Assembly (NCBI GenBank): GCA_010094045.1
Contig: ML986731.1
Span: forward strand, 1 to 46,366
Origin: Lojkania enalia
Taxonomy: Eukaryota; Ascomycota; Dothideomycetes; Pleosporales
DNA: 46,366 bases
Direction of reading: 5' to 3'
Shown here one piece after another: positions 10,590-22,231 of the stretch. The notes beneath the pieces are model-generated. The model searched no databases and was not told the DNA's origin. It worked only from the letters and a program-made list of their open reading frames with translations. The number at the start of each line of letters is the position of its first letter. Within the stretch, counting starts at the first letter, position 1. Both the position numbers and the translations under genes were made by a program.

Positions 10590-11816
10590 CTTATAATACT
10601 ACTTTAATTAGAGTATTATAGGTTATTAGTTTATACCCGTAGTTTACTATAAATAGTAATATTCCGGTTATACTATTAGTAGTAGTATTATCTAATTATT
10701 TTATCTATAGTTAAGGTAGTATTATAGGTACTATTCTACTATTTAATTTATTCGTTCTATTTATCTATCTATCTAAAAGTAAAATATTATAGATATTTTA
10801 TATTTAATTTCTAGTAAATTTATAATTATTTACTAAAACTTTAAAGTAAACTTAATATTTTAGTCTATAATTATTTTCTATAGTACTCTATATTATATAA
10901 TAATCTATTTTAGGAAGATGTTCGCAACTTGTTCTACTAATAATACTTTATTATAGGGGATGAAGTAGGTGTATTTTATAAGTCTATCTACAACTATTAT
11001 AATAGAGTTATATACTTCTCCTTTAAGGTAGTTTTTTAACTTTAATAACTTAATAATAAAGTCTATAGTAATTTCTATCTATAGTCTAGTTAGTATTTTA
11101 GGTTTTATAATAATCTATAGAGTATATATTTATTTAGTTTATTTTATTAGTAATCTATATATTCCTATAATATTTTCTTTACCTATTCTTATACTTTAGA
11201 AAAGTAGAATCCTCTAAGGATTCGTTCTAGTATTTTCTCGGTTCTTTAGTATCTATAAGTAGAGGCTTTATAAAATTACCTAATAAATTCTTTTCTAATT
11301 TTAGCTAATATATAGATTCGATTATAGACGTATAATAATATATCTAATTATTCTAATTCTTATTCTTAGAGTTCTTTAGGTACTCTATCTATTACTAATC
11401 TAATTAGAGATATCTAACTTACTTCTTTTATAATAGTTATTACTGCGAGTTGTAGATAGTTATATACTATACTTCTATCTTATTATTTCTTTAATAGTAT
11501 AGTTGTAGTTTCTTTTTCTTATTTATATCCTAATAGTCTACTTAATACGTCTACTCTTTAGTTCTATTTTCTACTAATATAGATAATTTTAAAGTCGAAT
11601 GTAGCTAGTTCTTACCACTATCTAACTTATTTAGGGGTAAGAATCTTAGTAGTAAGAAAGGTGGTAAGGTTTTTATATTTATAATAGACTTTAGTTTACT
11701 ATTTTACTCTTTATAAGTATATATACTATTCTTTAAAATATATTATAATAGCTAAGAGTTCTTAGTTATATATATTATAATTTATCTCTACTAGATGTTA
11801 TTTTCTGCTATAGATT
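10590..11816 (-). pseudogene. Gypsy-2 RNase H C-terminal part and integrase core
   Basis: At the right end (about 11750-11800, minus strand) VEINYNIYN followed by ELLAII is the RNase H motif of gypsy elements (family AEINYxIxDKELLAIV). Around 10900-11040 the integrase core shows NSIIVVVDRLIKYTYF, then FIPYN and a region matching TAEQLAxIFL, that is, the first catalytic Asp region of the DDE integrase. The zinc-binding HHCC domain would lie between them at about 11150-11400 but is too degraded for me to name its ligands. The fragment is cut by Fot-3 on the right and Fot-2 on the left. Confidence 0.8.
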
Positions 11817-11818
11817 TA

Positions 11819-11842
11819 ACGTAAGTAGTAAGTAAGCGCGCC
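11819..11842 (+). repeat. left terminal inverted repeat of Fot-3
   Basis: ACGTAAGTAGTAAGTAAGCG pairs with the reverse complement of the right end with only C/T and G/A differences. Similarity stops after GCGCGC. Confidence 0.8.
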
Positions 11843-11904
11843 GCCTTACCAGCTTTATATAATACCCTACCTTCTAATAATAATAGCTTAACCTACAAAT
11901 ACCT

Positions 11905-13530
11905 AATCTAGCTATAATAAAATAGATATTTCTCTAACTATCTTAGCTATTAATAACAAGTAACTTTAAAGTAAAAGACGCACCGCTTCTATATATAATA
12001 TCTTTTAAAGAATAATACGTTAACGACGCAACGGAATTACTATATAATATAATTATAAGCTAAATTTAAAGAAGTTTACTAAGCTAGAAGAGGAGGCTAT
12101 TATTATATATATACTTAACCTAAATTCGCAAGGATTTGTACCTAATCTAGATACTATATAAGATATAGTAGATAAGCTACTTACTAAACGCGGCGCTAGA
12201 TAGGTTAGCTAGAAATAGCCTAGGAACTTTATTAAGTAAATAAATAGCTTTAAAATATAATTTAATCGACTATACGATTATTAGAGAGCTTTATATAAAG
12301 ATCCTGAGATTATTAGGGCCTAGTTTAAGCTTATAGCGCGTACGAAAGCTATATATAGTATCTATAATAAGGATGTCTATAATTTTAATAAAGCTAGCTT
12401 TATAATAGGTAAGATATTACCTAAACTAGTTATTACTAGCTTAGAAAAATATAGTTAGCTAAAAGCTATATAGCTAGGGAATTATAAGTAGGTTATAGTA
12501 ATCTAGAGAATTAATACTACTAGGTAGGTAATCCCGCCTTTTATTATCTTTACTAGCTAATACTACCTTTCTACCTAGTATAAGAGTGATAATATACCTA
12601 AGAATTAGGCTATCGGACTAAGCGATAATGGATAGATAACTAATAATCTTAGAGTTAAGTAACTAAAGCACTTTATTATATATATAAAGAACCGTCGAGT
12701 AGGTATATAGCAACTACTTATTCTTAATAGTTATAAGAGCTATAACTCGCTCGAATTCTAGGTAATCTGTAAGGAGAATAAAATCTATACTCTCTATATA
12801 CTGTTATACTTATTATACCTCTTACAGCCTCTTAATATAGGTTGCTTCTCACCGTTAAAGCGAGCGTATAATAGTTATATTAAGAGTCTAATCCGCGACT
12901 ATATTAATTATATTATAAAGCTTAAGTTTCTTCCAGCTTTCTATACTATTTACTAGCAATTAATTATAAAGGATAATATCCGTATAAGCTTTTAAGGGGC
13001 CGGTTTAGTTCTATATAATCTAGAAGTAGTAATATTAAAGCTTAATATTAAGTTTTATACGCTAATACTACCTGCGCTAGAGGTTCTTATATAAGAAGCT
13101 AAAATACTAAGCAACTAGCATAAATTAGAGGCTTAATTAATATTAATTTATAATCGGATTCGAAAGTATAAAAGCTTATTATCTACTTCTATTATTATAG
13201 CAATTAATTAGCTTAAAAAAAGTACTAAGGTAATACTTTATTCAGCTATATTACTAAAGGGTCGAGTTGCTAGCCTTAAGAAAGTAAATAAGGCTACTAC
13301 AACACGTAAATAGTATAAAAAGAAGCGGATTTAGAAGTAAGGCACCTTATTAAAAATAGAGGGAGAGGAGATTATTACTTAAATAGCGGTTAAGTAGTAG
13401 TTAGAGGGCGAAATATATTAAGGTAAGACGCGATTAGGTACGAGTCGGTAGGCTTCTATATACTATAGTTACTATAGAGAGACTAGATATAACTTATATA
13501 TATATAAGAAGGATACTATAAATACTACTT
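11905..13530 (+). pseudogene. Fot-3 transposase remnant
   Basis: The plus-strand frame resembles Fot-1 transposase over its whole length: KLTKLEEEAIIIYIL near the N-terminus (about 12075), RALYKDPEIIRA (about 12285), YNFNKASF at the first catalytic site (Asp replaced by Asn), LLILNSYKSYNSLEF at the second (the family DGH becomes NSY), LLQPLNIGCFSPLKRAY, then FQGAGLVLYNLE. A C-terminal knuckle at about 13455-13500 is degraded to YYSYYRETRYNLYIY. All stops are TAA/TAG. It is a close paralogue of Fot-4 and shows what the Copia-2a insertion site of Fot-4 looked like when empty. Confidence 0.85.
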
Positions 13531-13610
13531 AATCGAGGATATATATTATATTTATAGTATTTTAATACGTTGTAAAAATATATTACTAGAATAGTTGAAA
13601 AAGTTAATAA

Positions 13611-13654
13611 GATAGTACACTTGCTTACCTAGCGCGCTCGCTTATTACTTATAT
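13611..13654 (-). repeat. right terminal inverted repeat of Fot-3
   Basis: Read inward it has AAGCGAGCGCGC, then 17 bp later AAGCAAG. This is the same spacing as in the other five Fot elements. Confidence 0.8.
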
Positions 13655-13656
13655 TA

Positions 13657-14715
13657 TATAAGAATTCCTACTATTCTTATTCTTAATATATTAGTTTTTA
13701 TAAGAGCTTTATTTTCTAGATTATAGAGTTTTAATACTAGTTTCTATTCAAATTATTTCTTAACTTTTTAGAAGGCTTTTTCTTATTTATTTCTCTATAT
13801 AAAAGTAATATCTTTCTTAAATAGCGAATTTAAGGGTATAAATATATTATTCTAGTTGTCTATAAAAGTTTAATAGAAATTGTAAAATTTTATAAAAGAT
13901 TAGATATTTTTAACTAATTTTAGAATTAACTAGTCTCTAATTACTATTAATTTATTTAAGTCTATTTATAATTATCCTAGTTTAATAATAATTTCTAAAT
14001 AGTCTATTTATATAGTATAAAATTCGTATTTTCTTACTTTAAAATATAATTTTACTACTTATAGTACTTATAATACTTATTCGACGTATTTCTTATATTC
14101 TTATTTTAATTTTAAGTATATAAGAATATTGTCTAAATATACTATATAAAATTGTCTAAGATATAATCTTAGTCCCTTATTAATTCGTTTTTAGAAGGTA
14201 GCTAATATATTAGTAAGTCTAAATAGTATAACTAAATATTTAAAAAGTTCCTTTTTTGTTTAAAATACTATCTTCTATTTATTTTCTTCCTTAATATAAA
14301 TCTGGTAGTATATATTCTAGATATCTAGTTTAGTAAAGATAGTAGTTTCTTTTAGTTGGTTTTTTAAATTATAGATAAGTAGTAAAGAGTATTAATTTTT
14401 AATTATAATATTATTAAAGGTATAATAGTTAATATATATTTATAAGTCTATTATTTTTTTTATCTATAAAGAGTATAAAGTATACTACTAGTAAGTTTAA
14501 TTCTCGGATTATTTCTTTCTTTAGGTGATTATCTATATATTATTTTAGAGCTTCTACTTCTCTTAGTATTAGACTATATATTAGCCTATATTTAGGTTCT
14601 TTTTCTAATTATAGCTTAATTTTATAATTATATTCTCTATATTTAGGTAGATATTATAGTAGTTCTTAAAGTTGTTTTATAAAGTATTAGTATTTTTTAA
14701 ATACGCTATATAACG
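13657..14715 (-). pseudogene. Gypsy-2 reverse transcriptase
   Basis: Minus-strand RT of a Ty3/gypsy element. The catalytic box VYLDNILIY (YLDN codons at 14128-14139) stands where the family has YLDD, so the second catalytic Asp has become Asn. Upstream (higher coordinates) are the segments matching the family's SPAGAPxLFVxKKDGxLRLCVDY and NRYPLPLI/FTKLDLRxAY blocks, degraded at about 14330-14540. The left part leads to the tether and the start of RNase H, where Fot-3 interrupts. The right end is cut by Fot-4. Stops are frequent. Confidence 0.82.
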
Positions 14716-14717
14716 TA

Positions 14718-14767
14718 ATATATCTTATAAGCGAGCGGCCTATATAAGCGAGCGGTCTACCCTATTA
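14718..14767 (+). repeat. left terminal inverted repeat of Fot-4
   Basis: ATAAGCGAGCGG occurs twice, 17 bp apart. It pairs with 22180-22229 over about 50 bp. Confidence 0.88.
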
Positions 14768-14829
14768 CTAAAACGCGACACCTAAGCTTTTAATAATAAT
14801 ATAATAATAAAATAATAAGAATATAGCCT

Positions 14830-16065
14830 AAAATAAGAATTAAGTAAACTTAACTTTCTCAGCTACTAAAAGAGGCTAAATAAATAGTAAAAGACGCGTT
14901 ACTTTAATATTTAATATAATTTAAACGACCGTATGCTAATAATATACTAGAATCCGCTTATAACGCGATTATAAGCCTAACTTAAAGAGACTGACGAAAC
15001 TTAAAGAGGAGGTTATTATTTAATATATACTTAACCTAGATTTGTAAGAATTTACGCCTATTTTAGCTGCTATATAAAATATAGCTAATAGCTTACTTAC
15101 TAAGCGCGGTATAGGCTAGATTAGTATATATTAGCCTAAGAACTTTATTAAACATACTCCTAAGTTTAAAACACGCCTAAATTAGCCTTATAATTGCTAG
15201 AGAGTTCTATATAAAGATTCTAAGGTAATTAAAGACTGGTTTAAGCTTATACAGCATACTAAGGAGAAGTATAGTATTATAGACAAGGATATATACAATT
15301 TTAACAAATCTAGCTTTTAAATAGGCGTTATCTTATTACAACTAATTATTATAGGTATAGAGAGATATAATTAACTAAAGGCAATTTAATTAGATAATTA
15401 TAAATAGATTTTAGTAATTTAGAGGATTAATACTACTAGCTAGATACTTCTACTCTTTATTATTATTGCTAGCTACTACTATCTCTCTACCTAGTACGAA
15501 AGTAATAATATATCTAAGAACTAGGCTATTACAGTTAGTAAGAACGGCTAGATAATAAATAAACTTGGTATTAAGTAGTTAGAGTACTTTTATAGATATA
15601 TAAAGGATTGTATAGTAGGCACGCGTCGACTACTAATCTTTAATAGCTATAACAGTTATAACTCGCTTAATTTCCCGAAACTCTGCGAGGAATAGGGTAT
15701 TATTCTACTCTATATACCAGCTTATTTATTATATCTATTATAGCTACTAGATATAGGCTACTTTTTACTATTAAAATATATATATAGAAATTAGATCTTA
15801 GTTTTAGTACGCAATTATATTAACTATATTATAAAACTTAAATTCTTTCCAGCCTTTAAAGCTGCTTTTAATATACTAATTATAAAGGATAATATCTATA
15901 TAAGCTTTTAAGGAGCTAGTCTAGTCCTGTTTAATCTAGAAGTAGTACTTTTAAAGCTTAATATAAAGCTTCGTACGCTAATACTACTAGTATAAGATAA
16001 TACCCTATAAAAAGTAAAAATACTAAGTAACGTGTATAAGCTAGAAGCTTAATTAATATTAATTT
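14830..16065 (+). pseudogene. Fot-4 transposase, 5' part
   Basis: Plus strand, colinear with Fot-3 transposase: the N-terminal DNA-binding part, then YNFNKSSF at the first catalytic site (about 15297-15320, Asp to Asn), LLIFNSYNSYNSLNF at the second (about 15635, Asp-Gly-His to Asn-Ser-Tyr), and the FQGASLVLFNLE block at about 15910. It stops in the C-terminal region at the Copia-2a target site. The frame resumes at 21724. The start is approximate. Confidence 0.82.
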
Positions 16066-16269
16066 TGTTATAGGGATTTTCGGCTAGTCTACCGAGCTGT
16101 ATTAGATATCGACGTATAATATTACGGTCGATATTACGCCGGATATTACGCTAGATATTAGCTAATATACCCCTTTTTCATGTACATAAATATGGCCCGC
16201 TAGCTATCTTCATAACTGTAGTTCAGCTCCTCATCTCCCTCCCTAAGACAAGATCCGTTTCTTACTACA
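16066..16269 (+). repeat. 5' LTR of Copia-2a (204 bp)
   Basis: Starts TGTTATAGGGATTTTCGGC and ends TTACTACA. It contains a string of short ATATTACG/ATATCGAC units and TACATAAATATGG at about 16190, a possible TATA-like region. It matches the 3' LTR end to end, with C/T and G/A differences. Confidence 0.95.
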
Positions 16270-16282
16270 GTTATAAGCCCGG
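16270..16282 (+). promoter_or_regulatory. primer binding site of Copia-2a
   Basis: GTTATAAGCCCGG follows the LTR directly. Its complement, with one RIP-type change undone, fits the anticodon arm of a methionine tRNA (GGGCTCATAAC). Drosophila copia and relatives prime from such an internal tRNA-iMet fragment rather than from the tRNA 3' end. Confidence 0.6.
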
Positions 16283-16524
16283 TTACCGCACTAAAATAGC
16301 TGCAACTCAATTTATATATTATAATCGATATCGCTCCTTTTTATTTAGTATCGTAATATCACGATATTATTATCTTTATCGTTTACTAACGATCTTTAGG
16401 CACTTAGCTATTAGAATTACGTGCAAATTCTATACTTTATAAGCCTATTAATACGCTGTATTACGTTTAAGGCTATTTTTATTTTCCAGTATTAATATAT
16501 TCTAGTATATTTCTAGTATTACAA

Positions 16525-19500
16525 TAGTTGTATACTCCTCTATAACTATATCTAAGAAGAAGATACTCAGTACTCCTAGTAATTAAGAGGATTAGCTCGA
16601 GCAGTATAAACTAATAGCTAGTAGGCTGAGGGTATAGAAATATTTAGATCTAAGCATACCTCTTAAAGAGGTTAAAATTTATAGGCTAGAACCTTCCCTC
16701 TCTAATATAGGTGAGTTCTAGACCCCGAAGATAAATTTAGAAGGGGAAATAGAAAGATACCCCTCTAGTAGAGTTATATATAAGGAGATAACCTTAATAT
16801 AAATAATAGATTGGAACTGGGCAAGGAACTAGTATAACTAATAGAGGAAGAATTAGATTAAGATTAATAACACTCTCTATACTATATATAGTAATATTCT
16901 AACAATAATATCGCCTTAATATAAAGTAATACTTAGCAACGATATAACTAGCTATAAAATTCTTAGAATCTTACAGGAAAAGTTAGCACCTACTATCAAG
17001 TCAAGGGAGCAACTAATCCAGAAGGAATATTAAACTCTCCTTAAGTACCTAACTGATAGAGAGGTAGAGAAGTAGCTAAATTAGTAGAATTAGGTAATCT
17101 ATTATACTAAGGCTACTAGCTTAGTAGAAGTTTAGGGCCTTAGAGTAGAAAAGGATTTTCTTCTAACAGTTACTAAGAAAGATAAGGTATGGGCGCTAAT
17201 CTATATAGTACTGATTAATACTAAAAATAAGCTAGGTAGGATTAATTAACCGATTCTTACGATTAAACAATTAGTATACTAATATACTAATTACTATAGA
17301 TGTTTTAATCTATAAAAGGCGTTTAGCTTGTTTACAGCTTTATAACATCTATTAATTCCTTAAGTAAATTCTGATAGTACTGTATAGCAGCCTTAAGAAA
17401 AATCCGGTTTATAATCGCGTACTCTACTACCCTACTTCTATAAGAAGTAGTACTTCTAGAGTAATTATAAGTACGTAAACAAATTGATTAGGCTACTAAA
17501 CTAGATACTAGATTAGAAAATACTAAAAGCCCGAGATAATATCTTAAATAGGAATAACTAGGGGAAAAAGAATGCCCTAAAAGTAAATATAGAAAAATAT
17601 AAGAAGTTAAAATCCTTGTTTAATAGTAAAGCCTCTATAAAGGCTACTAGCCTCTAGGGAAATACCCAGGTGATTTAAAGGGGCAATTTTTCAGCAAGTA
17701 CTACCCCTAAGAAAGAAGAGACTAGTATTCTAAATTAGTAGATACTTAATCTAGGTTCTAATATCTATATATACAACTCTAAGGCTTTTAGTTAGTAGAC
17801 TACTTAAATAGCAAATTCTAAAGATAAAATCGCTGCGGGAGGTAGTATATACTCTATATTAGAATAGGGTACTATTATAATTACGATTAATTTTCCTACA
17901 GGCCTAAGAGATATTAAGCTAATAGAAGTCGCTTACATCCCTTAGTTACTAACTAATATAATAGCCCTAATTAGAAATAGAGAATAGAATATCTAGTTCG
18001 ACTTAGATAGAGATTACCTTTACTAGTATAATTACTATAATATTGTTTATTATTTAGAGTTGTTTAACAGCTACTAGCTACTAGACACGGACCTAGTAAA
18101 AAGGCCTCTACTCGATTCGCTTTCCGGATATAAGATAGTCGTAGTAATTAAGAAAAAGCTCTCTTATCGCCAGCAACTAATACGAATTATTTCCTTAGCT
18201 AAAGTATACTGATTATTAGGCCACCTAGATAGAGATTTAGTATTAGCCCTACCTTAAGCAGCTAAGGGTATCCAGTTAAGTAATTAGGAAGTACTAGTAT
18301 AGTAAGATTACCAGACATATATATAAGCGAAGTTATTACAGTAGATTAACCGGTATAGTTAGCTTTACCTAGCTATTAAACTATTCGAGAGAATTACAAT
18401 TAATATTATATAACTTTAGAAGGACTATAAGAAGTGTTATAATAGTAAAAGATACCTATTTTATACAGTTAATTAAGTATCCCGGTAGTATAAGGGATTT
18501 ATAATATATAATCGGTTGAAATCCACCCTTATAAAAGCTTTTAAAACACTATTAGCAAAAATTAAACAATAGTATAAAAGAAAGATCGTATATATCTATA
18601 TAGATAATAACTTAAGCTTCTTAGAACTTATAGAAGTATTACTTAATTAAGAAATTGTAATTAAAGCTCGCGCGCCTCGTACACCTGAGTAGAATAGCTT
18701 AGTAGAGCGAGTAGAATACTAAATTATAACCCGCGCGCGCGCTCTCGTAATAGAAAGTAATATCTCTAATAAATATACTAATAAATTAGCTTATATAACA
18801 ATATACCTACTTAATAGGATGCTGATTATAAGCCTTCGATTTAAAACTCTATATAAGGCCGTTTTTAGCTATAAACTATCTCTTACTTACCTTTAGGTTA
18901 TAGGATCGCGAGCGTACGTTTTAAATAAAACTCTATTAAGAGGCGATAAACTAGCGTCGTAGGTACTAATTAGGAAACTCTTATAATATAGGAGTATAAA
19001 TATATACCGAGTACTAATTCCGAAACTAAAACGGGTACTTAATACTAGGGACGTTATATTTAGCAATATTATATCTAGTAAGGAGGAGGAATATCCGCTA
19101 AAAGAATCCCTAGAGAAGATTCTTTTTCAAATTAACGATATTGAGAGCTCTATTAATAGTAGTAATAATAAAACGATTAAAGTCGTAGAAGCGATCTATA
19201 AGGATCAGCTGCCTAATTAAGATATTCCTACTAAGTTAGTAGGCAATTTAATTAGTAAAAAGGCCTATTAGTAAGAGAATACTATTTTTAAAGAATAAAT
19301 CGACGATATTACTAGTAATTAGAGACTCCTAATACTAGAATTAATACTAACGCCAGCGCTAAAGAATCAGGATACCTCTGCAGTACTGCTAGTAGATAGT
19401 AAAGATACTATATTTAATAATAATTTGCTATAAGGATAGTAACTATCGCCTCCTTATACTTCTATACTCTTAAGAAGAATAAATAATACCCTGTAGAGGG

Positions 19501-21345
19501 AAGAAATTAGTAGTTAAATATTAAAGGATAATATAATCTAGGAAGGCAGGTCTCTATACAGCCGCAGGCCGCCTTAGTTATACTTTATAACCTTTACAGC
19601 ACTATCTAATAGTAAGCTAATACTGGCAAATTATATAAAGGAAACTTATACTATCAGAAAATATTATCGCAATCAGCTTCTGCTAGAACTAAAGTACTAT
19701 AAGAATCTAAAGAATTACCCTTTTAATACTAGCTTCTATAAGGCCTATTACGCTAAGTTATAGAAGTAGGAGGATATAGATACCTAGTAAAAAGTAACAA
19801 TCCTCTAAGACTCTACTAAAATTCTCCTAGTAATATAGGTATTCGCATATAAATTTAATAAGAACGGTTTCCTATATAAATTTAAGGCTAGATTAGTTAT
19901 ACGCGGTAATCTACAATCTTAATAGGGAGATACCTATACTACTATACTAGCCGTATAAACCTTTCGCTTTCTAATATTAATTACAACTCATTTTAAACTT
20001 AATATATACCAGTTTAATATTATTAACACGTTCCTTAACTGCTGATTAGATAGGTTAATATATATTTATATACTAGAAGGTTTCGTATATAAATATAGAA
20101 AATATCTACAACTATAGAAAGCTATATACAGCCTTAAGGATGCTCCGAAACTTTAGTATTATAAGCTAGATAGGACTCTAAGGTAATTAGGCCTTAAAAC
20201 AGTACTAGGAATATCTTACTTATACATAAACAATAAGCTAATCGTCTTCTTTTACGTTAATAATATTATAATCCTAGTTTACCTATTAAATATCTCTACT
20301 AAGCAGAAATTTAAATCGCAATTAAGTAATAAATATAAACTTCGATCTTTTAGAGATTTAAATTAGTTTCTAGGAGTTTAAATTATACGCGATATATAGT
20401 AGTATAAGACCTAGCTACTATAGAACTTATTTATTAATAAGGTGGCAGCGCGATTTAATATTACGGTTAATAAGAAGGCGCTGAGTATACTTCTACACAA
20501 GAACGTACTGCTAGCTACTACTAAGGAATCTTCTAATAGGATATCTTACTACTAACAACTAATTAGTTATCTAGCCTAGATTGTAGTTTTTATATACCCT
20601 AATATCGCGCGAGCGTATTCGATATTATTATAATACCTCTAGAACCCCAGCAATTATTATATTAATACTACCTTAAAAGTATAATAATATCTAATTAGTA
20701 TAAAATACTTAACAATTATAGTAATAGCTAATAATATATAAAATACTTCTACGATCAGCTAGAGTAGTAATACTAATTATATTAACCCTATAGAGTAATT
20801 ACTATTCTATAGCACATTTAATACAGCCTTCGGCGATAATTCTGATACTTATTAAAGTTCCTATAATTATATATTTTAACTTTTTAGGATGCCGATCGAT
20901 TAAAAAGCCTTAATTTAGTATACGGTTATAAAATCAACTACTAAGGTAGAATTATTAGCACTATTAGTCGCTGGATTAGAAATAGAGTAGTAATAGAAGG
21001 CCTTTACCTTACTATACTTCCATATTAACGCGTAATTAGTACTACTTTATAATAATTAACAAATAGTAGATATCATAAATAAGCTATCTAAGCGTCTTAA
21101 TACTAAACTTTACTATGCAGATATATACTAGTACTAGCTATATTAAGAAGTAGTAGAGTAGAAACTTATAATTAGTTAGTAACTAACAAATCTAATACCA
21201 GCCAACAGTTTTACAAAAGTTCTACAGCCGTAATAATACTAAAGGTTTATTAAGCAACTAAAAATAGAAGATATTTTAGCTAGAATCGAATCTTAGGAAT
21301 TTCTATCAGCTAAATAAATCGATTACTAATAAGAATCTTAGGGGG
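16525..21345 (+). pseudogene. Copia-2a gag-pol polyprotein
   Basis: A single plus-strand reading frame can be followed with TAA/TAG interruptions. Gag is about 16525-17700. The pre-integrase region is about 18190-18340 (GHLDRDLVLALPQAAKGIQL). Integrase shows the C-terminal core signature TPEQNSLVERV (about 18680). RT is about 19750-20400, with FKARLVIRGN, the Copia FNIINTFLN block and FYVNNIIIL, where the family has YVDD, so both catalytic Asp are Asn. RNase H is about 20790-21130 (STFNTAFGDNSDTYQS). The frame ends near 21345. It would make the particle, integrase and RT of the element; as it stands it cannot give a full protein. Confidence 0.88.
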
Positions 21346-21505
21346 TGATTAAAAATTAATTATAACTCACCCTATATTACATTAAATTGATATTTCTGCA
21401 AGCGTATTTAGCTCTACTACTAGTTACTCTATATAATTTACCTCTTTTAGTATAGTATCTATCTTTATTTTTTTTCGACGCAGCTTCTCCTTCGTAGTTA
21501 AAACT

Positions 21506-21512
21506 GGGGGGG
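21506..21512 (+). promoter_or_regulatory. polypurine tract of Copia-2a
   Basis: Seven G in a row, two bases before the 3' LTR: the plus-strand primer site for reverse transcription. A pure G run has no CpA/TpG and so survives RIP. Confidence 0.8.
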
Positions 21513-21514
21513 TA

Positions 21515-21718
21515 TATTATAGGGATTTTCGGCTAGTCTGCCGAGCTGTATTAGATATCGACGTATAATATTACGGTTAATATCACGCCGGATATTACGC
21601 TAGATATTAGCTAATATACCCCTTTTTTATATATATAAATATGGCCCGCTGGCCATCTTTATAACTGCAGTTCAGCTCCTTATCTTCCTCTCTAAGATAA
21701 GATCCGCCTCTCACCATA
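21515..21718 (+). repeat. 3' LTR of Copia-2a (204 bp)
   Basis: Starts TATTATAGGGATTTTCGGC and ends CTCACCATA, followed by the AATTT target duplication. Same length as the 5' LTR. Confidence 0.95.
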
Positions 21719-22110
21719 AATTTATAATCGGATTTAAAGAGATATAAGTTCTTCGCCAGCTTCTATTATTAAGAAATTAAATCAGCTTAAGAAAGGCTCT
21801 ATAAAAGTAATATATCAGATCGGGTTAATATATAATAAAATTGTCAGCCTTTAAGAAGCGAATAAAGTAGTAACAAAACGGAAATAGTAGAAAAAAAGGT
21901 AGATTTAAGTATAAGGGACCCTAATAAAAGTATAAGGAGAGATAATTATTGCTAAAAAGGATAATAAGGAGGAAACTTAGGCTATAATACGCTAATTTAT
22001 AGTGCGATTAGGTATAAGTAAATAGTATAAAGTATACTATAGCCGCTGTAGTAAGACTAGATATAATTCTTATATATACTAGAAGGATATAGAGGTTTCT
22101 ATAGAATAAT
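21719..22110 (+). pseudogene. Fot-4 transposase, 3' part
   Basis: Continues the frame from 16065: after the duplicated AATTT the sequence ATAATCGGATTTAAAGAG matches Fot-3 at about 13150, so the break is exact. It ends with the C-terminal zinc knuckle at about 22028-22075, read as VYYSRCSKTRYNSYIY, in which one of the Cys survives. The rest is Lys/Arg-rich, as in other Fot1 tails. Confidence 0.82.
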
Positions 22111-22179
22111 CGCGCAAGTTATAAATTACTATTATATTACTTAGTTATTAAGCTATATATATATAAAGGTTAAAAAAGT

Positions 22180-22229
22180 TAATAGAGTGGACCGTTTACT
22201 TATATAAGCCGCTCGCTTATAAAGTACGT
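22180..22229 (-). repeat. right terminal inverted repeat of Fot-4
   Basis: Read inward the first ATAAGCGAGCGG is intact and the second, 17 bp on, is changed to ATAAGTAAACGG, consistent with C-to-T and G-to-A mutation. Confidence 0.88.
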
Positions 22230-22231
22230 TA

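Larger units (their letters stand above)
11819..13654 (+). mobile_element. Fot-3, Fot1/pogo-like DNA transposon
   Basis: An 1836-bp element bounded by TA at 11817-11818 and 13655-13656. The ends read ACGTAAGTAG (left) and, on the opposite strand, ATATAAGTAATAAG (right). About 24 bp of inverted repeat are recognisable. The right end keeps the 17-bp-spaced AAGCRAG motif, while the left end has lost the second unit. The transposase is on the plus strand. It is inserted in Gypsy-2 RNase H. Confidence 0.9.
16066..21718 (+). mobile_element. Copia-2a, complete Ty1/copia LTR retrotransposon
   Basis: A 5653-bp element with 204-bp LTRs (16066-16269 and 21515-21718) and an exact AATTT target duplication (16061-16065 and 21719-21723). 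It has a primer binding site just inside the left LTR and a polypurine tract of seven G just before the right LTR. Internal order is gag, protease region, integrase, RT, RNase H, the copia order. It is only moderately mutated: the left LTR keeps its original TG start and CA end. It lies inside Fot-4 and is thus the innermost and youngest layer of this nest. Confidence 0.95.
14718..22229 (+). mobile_element. Fot-4, Fot1/pogo-like DNA transposon split by Copia-2a
   Basis: Removing Copia-2a and one target duplication leaves an element of about 1854 bp, the usual size here. The TA flanks are 14716-14717 and 22230-22231. The left end begins ATATATCTTATAAGCGAG, the mutated form of the right end ACGTACTTTATAAGCGAG. 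An alternative left edge 5 bp further out (ACGTAATATATC) is possible, but it breaks the otherwise constant 11-bp distance to the first motif. It lies in Gypsy-2 between protease and RT. Confidence 0.9.

Noticed and set aside
16270..16292. tRNA-Met gene fragment at the Copia-2a LTR edge
   Set aside because: Only the anticodon-arm complement is present, directly next to the LTR and in the primer-site position. No tRNA cloverleaf can be formed.
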